A stretch of DNA of 64,000 nucleotides from Mariniblastus sp964414815 (GTDB lineage: Bacteria; Planctomycetota; Planctomycetia; Pirellulales; Pirellulaceae). Positions 59,011 through 64,000 of this stretch are shown here, piece after piece. The position numbers were made by a program, and so were the translations under genes. The notes under the pieces are model-generated. The model was given only the letters and a program-made list of their open reading frames with translations. It did not search any database and was not told the DNA's origin. The stretch is from assembly GCA_964414815.1 (NCBI GenBank), contig CAYPXY010000001.1, positions 124,001-188,000 of the forward strand, read 5' to 3'. Positions within the stretch are counted from its first letter, which is position 1; each line of letters begins with the position of its first letter.

Positions 59011-61644
59011 CTAGTTTCCAATTTTGATCTTTGCGACGTTGCCACCACTCCCTGAGTCGGTAGATCGGCTCAGGCCCAGTCGTTCCATCCGATCCCAGTT
59101 CACGGTGGCGGACGAGTCCGATGGAGGAGTCGTCGGACCATAACTGGCGGTGTAGGTGTTGACAACGATTTTTGAAGGGGCAGCTTGGCGGTGGTCGTTT
59201 ATAGGCTCTTCATGACTGGCCAGCTGAACCTGGCTGGCCAGTTGAACCTGGCTGGCCAACTGAACCCGACTGCCCGTTTGAACCTGGCTGGCCGCAGGCA
59301 GTGGTTGACTGGTTCTCGTATCCGAAACCGGAGTTCGATGATAGCTTGTGTTGGAGGGTGTCGGCATCAACTCAATCCGTGGAGCCTCGGTGGCGGGAAC
59401 GGTTTCCTCGTACTGGTAGGGATACGAGGGTTGTCCAGGATAGTCGTGGTAAATATTTTGAACCGGAGCCGATTGGGAATGAGGGGTGCTACGGCTATCG
59501 AGCGGATAGCCTGTATTGTCTCCCGGCACCCATTGGCTGCCACGGCTGATGACTTGCGGACGAGTGAATCCGTAATCCATCGGTCGGCTGGCGGCACGGC
59601 GTCGAGCGTGTTCCTGAGCGTCCAGGTAGGCTTTGCCACTCCACGGACCTTCCGAGAACTCGATGCCGCTGTAGGCCAGCGTCGTTCCCTTTCGGCGGTG
59701 GATCAGCGCGATGATCTTGTTGTATTCGGACAGGGCGGCATAGAACTCAACTTCAGCCTGAGCCAGACGTTGCATGGCGTCGAGGGCAACATCGAGCCGC
59801 TCCACTCCGGCATCTTGCAGCAGTTTGAAGTGGTCTTCTTCGATCTTGATGTATCGCCATCGATTCCACGCTTGTTGTAGTACCTGTTGATTCAGAGCCA
59901 GTGCCTGGAATACCTCGGTCAATTCACGAGTCGCATCGAGTTCCATATCTTCGAGTCGAGCAATCTCGCGAGCCAGTTTCAACTGGGCATTTCGAACATT
60001 TGACAATTCCCGTCGATAGCCGATCGGCGAGCGGAAGTCGACACCGAATGACAACTCTTGATAGTTACCTCCAAACAGTTCGTTGAGTGCACCGCTGGTG
60101 GCATCGGGGAACGGCAGGATGTTGTCCTCCGAAGTGCCGAATCGATTTCCCATTCCCATCCAGCGATAAAGAGCGGTCGCATTGAGTTCGGGCAACAAGC
60201 CGTTTTTCGCGTAGGCCAAAGCCAGTTCGCGCTTCTTGATTTCCCAACGTTCGTTGCGAAGTTCCGGTCGATAGGTCAGTGCTTCACACAATGATTCACA
60301 CCACGAGAATTCAATTTGTGACATTGCAGGTTCGTCGATCGGACGCAGGATCATGCCGTCGGTCGAGGACCATCCGAGCAGATATCGCAATTGGCCCTGG
60401 GCACTCAACACTTGTTGGTAGGCGCGAGTAACTTGCGAGTCGAATGAATAGTATTGCTGAGCCGCCTGTGAAACCTGCTGGATGTTGACTTCGGCTCCTT
60501 CTTTGAACTGATCGTCAACGATTTTCCAGGTTTCAAGAGCCGCGTTGCGGCCTTTTTTGGCAGCGTCAAGGTTTCGATAGGCAAAGTACAAATCCCAGTA
60601 ACGGATTTCGATGTTGGTTACAAAATTCTGAAGCTGGGCTTCGAGGTTGGCAATTTCCTGATCCGTTCCGATTCGTGAAACCACGATCGGCATCCGGTTG
60701 ATGAATTCGCCGCGACCTCGCAGCAATGGCTGACGGATTTCTGCCTCAAACGCGGTGCGATACCAACTGTCGAGAACCTGCAAGCCGGCAGGTGCCAGTG
60801 GATTGTTGTTGTCAAAATAGCCGTTGACGTTACGGAAGAAGACCTGAGTACCGCCCGCCGTTTTTTTGCCGACTTCCGATTGCCAGGTGAGTTGATCCTG
60901 CTGGAAGATCAACGGCGAGAGCGGATTGGACGTGGTCGTGTTGCGTGGTTCGTCGGATTTGGTGAAGTTGAGGTTGCTGGCGAAATACGCATCAAAATCC
61001 GCAAGTGCACTTTCAACACCCTGATTGACATCAAGTCCTGTGTTGGTCAACAACTGCGATGGATTGCTGACTTGTCCCGGCGAACCGATGAAGCCCGGTT
61101 CGGTTTCGCGAACGGCAACGCTCCAGATGGTACCGGCCGATTGAGGTGAGTTGATCAGGTTGTCGATGCCCGGGTTGACGCGGTCGTTCATCAGACTGGG
61201 CGTGCCGTAGCCCCGCAGGACTTTGGCGTTGTTAAGCCCGTACGAAATGGCGTCTTCAAGTGTCAGGTCATAGTAGGATTGAAAATCAGGATCAATCACG
61301 GTGATCGGTGGATGAGCCTGAGTGACTTCTTCGAGCGATGCAATATCGACATCGGGATAGTCGACTCGGGTGGCATGATCCAGGTAGGTAGCAGGTAGAC
61401 GACCTTCGTTGATGTAGGAGGGGACCGACCGTGTGCAGCCGCTGGCAAGAAAAGCTGCCGCAGGGAGAACCACATAGGGCGAGCAGACGGCTTGGGCGAA
61501 CCGACGCGTCAGGTTCGAAGCGCGCTCTCCGAATCGAGTCCAATACTGAACGATGGAATCACCAAGAGATTTCCGCCCGTGGGATTGGCAAGCAGCCTGT
61601 GATTCGGTGGAATCAATAGCAGTCGTCTTTGTTGGGGGGGTCAT
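59011..61644 (-). CDS. TolC-family outer-membrane efflux protein
   Basis: The 877-residue product has two outer-membrane-efflux (TolC/OEP) repeats between about residues 180 and 690, for example QNFVTNIEIRYWDLYFAYRN, LAYAKNGLLPELNATALYRW and VRNAQLKLAREIARLED. The lipobox FLASGC (Cys70) follows an unusually long hydrophilic N-terminus; no later Met fits, so 61644 is kept. The last 180 residues are Pro/Ser/Gln-rich and contain the repeat SQVQLA (three copies, 59215-59300), an extension not usual in the family. No adaptor or pump gene is adjacent in the window, so substrate and partner are unknown. Confidence 0.88.
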   Translation of the reverse strand: MTPPTKTTAIDSTESQAACQSHGRKSLGDSIVQYWTRFGERASNLTRRFAQAVCSPYVVLPAAAFLASGCTRSVPSYINEGRLPATYLDHATRVDYPDVDIASLEEVTQAHPPITVIDPDFQSYYDLTLEDAISYGLNNAKVLRGYGTPSLMNDRVNPGIDNLINSPQSAGTIWSVAVRETEPGFIGSPGQVSNPSQLLTNTGLDVNQGVESALADFDAYFASNLNFTKSDEPRNTTTSNPLSPLIFQQDQLTWQSEVGKKTAGGTQVFFRNVNGYFDNNNPLAPAGLQVLDSWYRTAFEAEIRQPLLRGRGEFINRMPIVVSRIGTDQEIANLEAQLQNFVTNIEIRYWDLYFAYRNLDAAKKGRNAALETWKIVDDQFKEGAEVNIQQVSQAAQQYYSFDSQVTRAYQQVLSAQGQLRYLLGWSSTDGMILRPIDEPAMSQIEFSWCESLCEALTYRPELRNERWEIKKRELALAYAKNGLLPELNATALYRWMGMGNRFGTSEDNILPFPDATSGALNELFGGNYQELSFGVDFRSPIGYRRELSNVRNAQLKLAREIARLEDMELDATRELTEVFQALALNQQVLQQAWNRWRYIKIEEDHFKLLQDAGVERLDVALDAMQRLAQAEVEFYAALSEYNKIIALIHRRKGTTLAYSGIEFSEGPWSGKAYLDAQEHARRRAASRPMDYGFTRPQVISRGSQWVPGDNTGYPLDSRSTPHSQSAPVQNIYHDYPGQPSYPYQYEETVPATEAPRIELMPTPSNTSYHRTPVSDTRTSQPLPAASQVQTGSRVQLASQVQLASQVQLASHEEPINDHRQAAPSKIVVNTYTASYGPTTPPSDSSATVNWDRMERLGLSRSTDSGSGGNVAKIKIGN

Positions 61645-61879
61645 GGAAAAGTCATCCTTGAGTTGATTGAATAAACGTTTCGTGGCTCAAAGTGAGCCAC
61701 GAATACGTTTTGGCAGACTATTCGCTGCCTCGAACCCCCCGGTTCGGCTCAAAACAGGACTCATGCGGTTGCGCCGCAGTGTCCAGAATGAGACTGACAG
61801 ATTTGGTATCGGCCAGAGTATCGTCAAACTTTTGCTAATCGGAAAAGTTTGCCAATTGGGCATTGCTCGATGCTAGCAA

Positions 61880-64000
61880 TCACTTGGGACGCCAGTTTCC
61901 GTATAGTAGATACTGGAAATCGACAATATCCAGGTCGTATTCCGCGATGGCGTTTTCGACCGAACGGGCTTCCAATGCCGAAATCTGTTCTGCGGTGACT
62001 TTGTGCTGATTCAGAAATCCGACTGCTTTACTGCCTAAACCTTGGAGCAGATCCAATTCTTCAAATACGATTCGGTCCCCTCCCCCATTGCCCCTCATCA
62101 GCGTACTAGTGGCATTTTTGACTTGAACCGTTTGGGCATCCGTGCGGTATTCCGATTCGGTGCGGCGAACTCGCAGCGTTTCGCTTGACTCGCTTCCTCG
62201 ATAAGTGACCTGATCGTTGCCTGCCATCAAATCGACATCGGTTCGGTGGAAGCCGATGATGCGGCGAAACTGATCGGAATTGCTGATGGTGGCTGCTTCA
62301 CGATTGACGATCAGCGTATCGTTGCCATTGGATCCCTGCAGCGAAGCGGTGTCCTGTCCTCCGTAGATTGAAACCGAGTTGACACGGTGAACGCCAAACG
62401 TCGTTACCTTCCATCGCGGCGCGACAAAATCGGTTCGATTGCCGCTGGTCGAAAAGTGATCGTCGCCCTTGGAGTCAAAAATCAGCGCGAAATCGTTTCC
62501 TTGATTGGAAATAATGGTCGTGTCCTTGAAGCCAGCCGCATTGGCGACGAAGTTCGGGCTGATCATGGTCGTGATATGGTTGTTGACGACAAATCGATCA
62601 TCGGCCGCCGAATCAAATATACGAACGTTTGCGATGCTGGTTTGAGCCAAGATGTCAATTCGATCCATGTTGACGGATTCAATGGTCCGATTGACGTTTT
62701 GGACGAAGGCATAACCATAGTACAGATCGAATCGCCGGTCGCCAGCGGACTCGATGATCCGGACGGTGTCGTGTCCGCCGGCTCCATCGAGGCGGGTGGT
62801 TTCGAATCCCTGACCGGCAACCGTCGAGTGAGCGGTCGCCATGGTCGTCCGGCCATCTCTCACCGTGAATGCGTCATTGCCGGCGGTTCCTGTGAACCGA
62901 GCCTCATCGTGTCCGCCGCTGGCGACTGCCGTGACGGTCTTGAAGTTACTGGCGGTTGCCGAAACGCCGCCGCCGCTGAGTGTCCAGTTTGAACCATTGG
63001 CGACAAACAGATCGTTGCCCACCGAATCGTGCATCGTGATCGAGTTCGAACCGGCTCCACCATCCACCGCGATGCTTTTGAATCCGTTGGCGGCCAATTG
63101 ATACGCACCGTTGGTGACCGTGACTCGGTCGGTTCGCGTGGTGACGACGTCGCTGTGGCTTCCCAAATTCAACGACAGAGAATCGTTTCCGCCGCGTGAA
63201 TGGATTTGAATCGATTGAACCTGGGAGGCGCTGTACGAATAGGAGACTCCGTTGAGCGAAACGGAAACGCCGTTGTTCATGTTGATGGCTACCACATCGT
63301 TCCCTGCACTCCCGTTCACGGTCAGCACACCGTTGTGGAGTGACACCGTATTTCCCGACTCAAGGCTGGTGTTGATCGTATAGTGTCCGGTGCCGTTGCG
63401 GGTCGCGATCGAGAAAGTGTATTGCTGGCCAGCCTGGACATTGAATGTCACTTCGTTGCCGTTGACCGTTGAATTGCTGCCGATCACATTGAGGATGGCG
63501 TCGAGTTGGTGAGTGGAGTTGATCTGGAATCGCACGATGCCTGTTTGCGAGGCCGTGAACTTGAAGAAATCGACGTCGTTGATTTTACCGATCGTACCCT
63601 TGATCTGCTCTCCGCCGGAGAGCGAGCCTACATTGGTTGCCGTCGCCGCCGAGTTGTCGTTCAGATCTGGAATAATCTGAGCCAGTGCTGCGCCGATATC
63701 GACTCGTTTGTAGCTGGTCTGGGTGGCGGGGTCGAAAATCTGCTGTGCCGATTGAACAAGCTGTTGGTACAGCAGATTCTGGTTGATGCCCTGAATACCC
63801 ATGAATTCGTTTGCTTGCCGCAGGATGGCACTGACCCCGGCGACGTAGGGAGCCGCCATACTGGTACCGCTCAGGGCCATGAACCGATTCGTTCCACCGT
63901 CCATGAACAAGTGATTGGGCACAGCGCTTCGAACCGATTCACCTGGGGCAACGAGGGCATGGGAAGCTCGCTGGCTAAAGTCGCTCATGTTGCCCGAGCT
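61880..64000 (-). CDS. Subtilase-like protease with RTX/hemolysin-like C-terminal repeats (5' end outside window)
   Basis: The frame is open from the right edge at 64000, so the N-terminus with the catalytic Asp and His is outside. The visible part starts in the subtilase domain with SSGNMSDFSQRASHALVAPG and the catalytic Ser in LSGTSMAAPYVAGVSAIL (S8 family). A pre-peptidase C-terminal-type domain follows (AATATNVGSLSGGEQIKGTI, FKFTASQTGIVRFQINSTHQ). Then come degenerate GGxDxxxx repeats (GSAGNDVVAINM, GGNDSLSLNL, GGHDTVRII), resembling hemolysin-type calcium repeats but imperfect. It ends DIVDFQYLLYGNWRPK. It is a large secreted or surface protease. It precedes the TolC-like gene in the same direction after 235 bp. 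Confidence 0.9.
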   Translation of the reverse strand, partial: SSGNMSDFSQRASHALVAPGESVRSAVPNHLFMDGGTNRFMALSGTSMAAPYVAGVSAILRQANEFMGIQGINQNLLYQQLVQSAQQIFDPATQTSYKRVDIGAALAQIIPDLNDNSAATATNVGSLSGGEQIKGTIGKINDVDFFKFTASQTGIVRFQINSTHQLDAILNVIGSNSTVNGNEVTFNVQAGQQYTFSIATRNGTGHYTINTSLESGNTVSLHNGVLTVNGSAGNDVVAINMNNGVSVSLNGVSYSYSASQVQSIQIHSRGGNDSLSLNLGSHSDVVTTRTDRVTVTNGAYQLAANGFKSIAVDGGAGSNSITMHDSVGNDLFVANGSNWTLSGGGVSATASNFKTVTAVASGGHDEARFTGTAGNDAFTVRDGRTTMATAHSTVAGQGFETTRLDGAGGHDTVRIIESAGDRRFDLYYGYAFVQNVNRTIESVNMDRIDILAQTSIANVRIFDSAADDRFVVNNHITTMISPNFVANAAGFKDTTIISNQGNDFALIFDSKGDDHFSTSGNRTDFVAPRWKVTTFGVHRVNSVSIYGGQDTASLQGSNGNDTLIVNREAATISNSDQFRRIIGFHRTDVDLMAGNDQVTYRGSESSETLRVRRTESEYRTDAQTVQVKNATSTLMRGNGGGDRIVFEELDLLQGLGSKAVGFLNQHKVTAEQISALEARSVENAIAEYDLDIVDFQYLLYGNWRPK

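Overview
The window looks like a chromosomal segment of a planctomycete. The strongest clue is the LEPRQLLA motif just after the basic N-terminus of a giant surface protein (minus strand, 9201 to the left edge). Supporting clues are DUF1571 and DUF1559-type proteins, an rsmH gene standing alone outside any division/wall cluster, a type II secretion operon organised E-F-G-H-I-J-K-L-M, a large Ser/Thr kinase with a C-terminal helical region, and many short lipoproteins. I cannot name the genus. Spacing and base composition look uniform, with no prophage, transposase, integrase or CRISPR array.

Layout. 1-9201: 5' part (at least 3,067 codons) of a multi-domain adhesin-like protein (PKD, delta-60 repeats, Calx-beta, VWA, LamG-like, cadherin-like). 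9592-9805: five CGCTACAAA repeats, a strong terminator and tRNA-Ser(GCU). 9876-14003: RNA-modification genes (rsmH, queA, S4 protein, RluA-like synthase) and a DUF2461 protein. 14521-18728: two Hsp20 chaperones, then deoC with an intact aldehyde dehydrogenase and a shortened one lacking catalytic residues. 19463-30069: type II secretion genes gspE to a gspM-like gene, interrupted by palindromic DNA between F/G and J/K. 30079-34527: three exported proteins. 34981-37652: an ECF sigma factor with a membrane partner, and an animal-type UDP-glucose dehydrogenase. 38056-45663: ankyrin protein, lipase-like hydrolase, two tandem transglutaminase-like proteins (one without catalytic Cys/His), panB, a DUF2726 protein and rtcB. 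46432-55980: pta, a glycine-rich EF-hand protein, a TPR/GYF protein, a two-helix membrane protein, a Ser/Thr kinase and a second DUF1571 protein. 56092-58582: fliL, motA and a MotB-like protein without its peptidoglycan-binding domain. 58591-64000: lipoprotein, TolC-type efflux protein and the C-terminal part of a subtilase.

The most unusual feature is a family of about 302-bp interspersed elements with about 40-bp inverted ends (14193, 18761, 34613, and a left-truncated copy at 56703). They occur in both genomic orientations, yet in each case the same arm faces the nearest gene start (hsp20, deoC, a lipoprotein gene, fliL). Two solitary 12-bp copies of the tip flank the rtcB/DUF2726 pair in inverted orientation. 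Other points worth checking are the GspM-like protein carrying cadherin-like modules and a GspC/PilP-like tail, the catalytic/non-catalytic paralogue pairs, and the truncated MotB.
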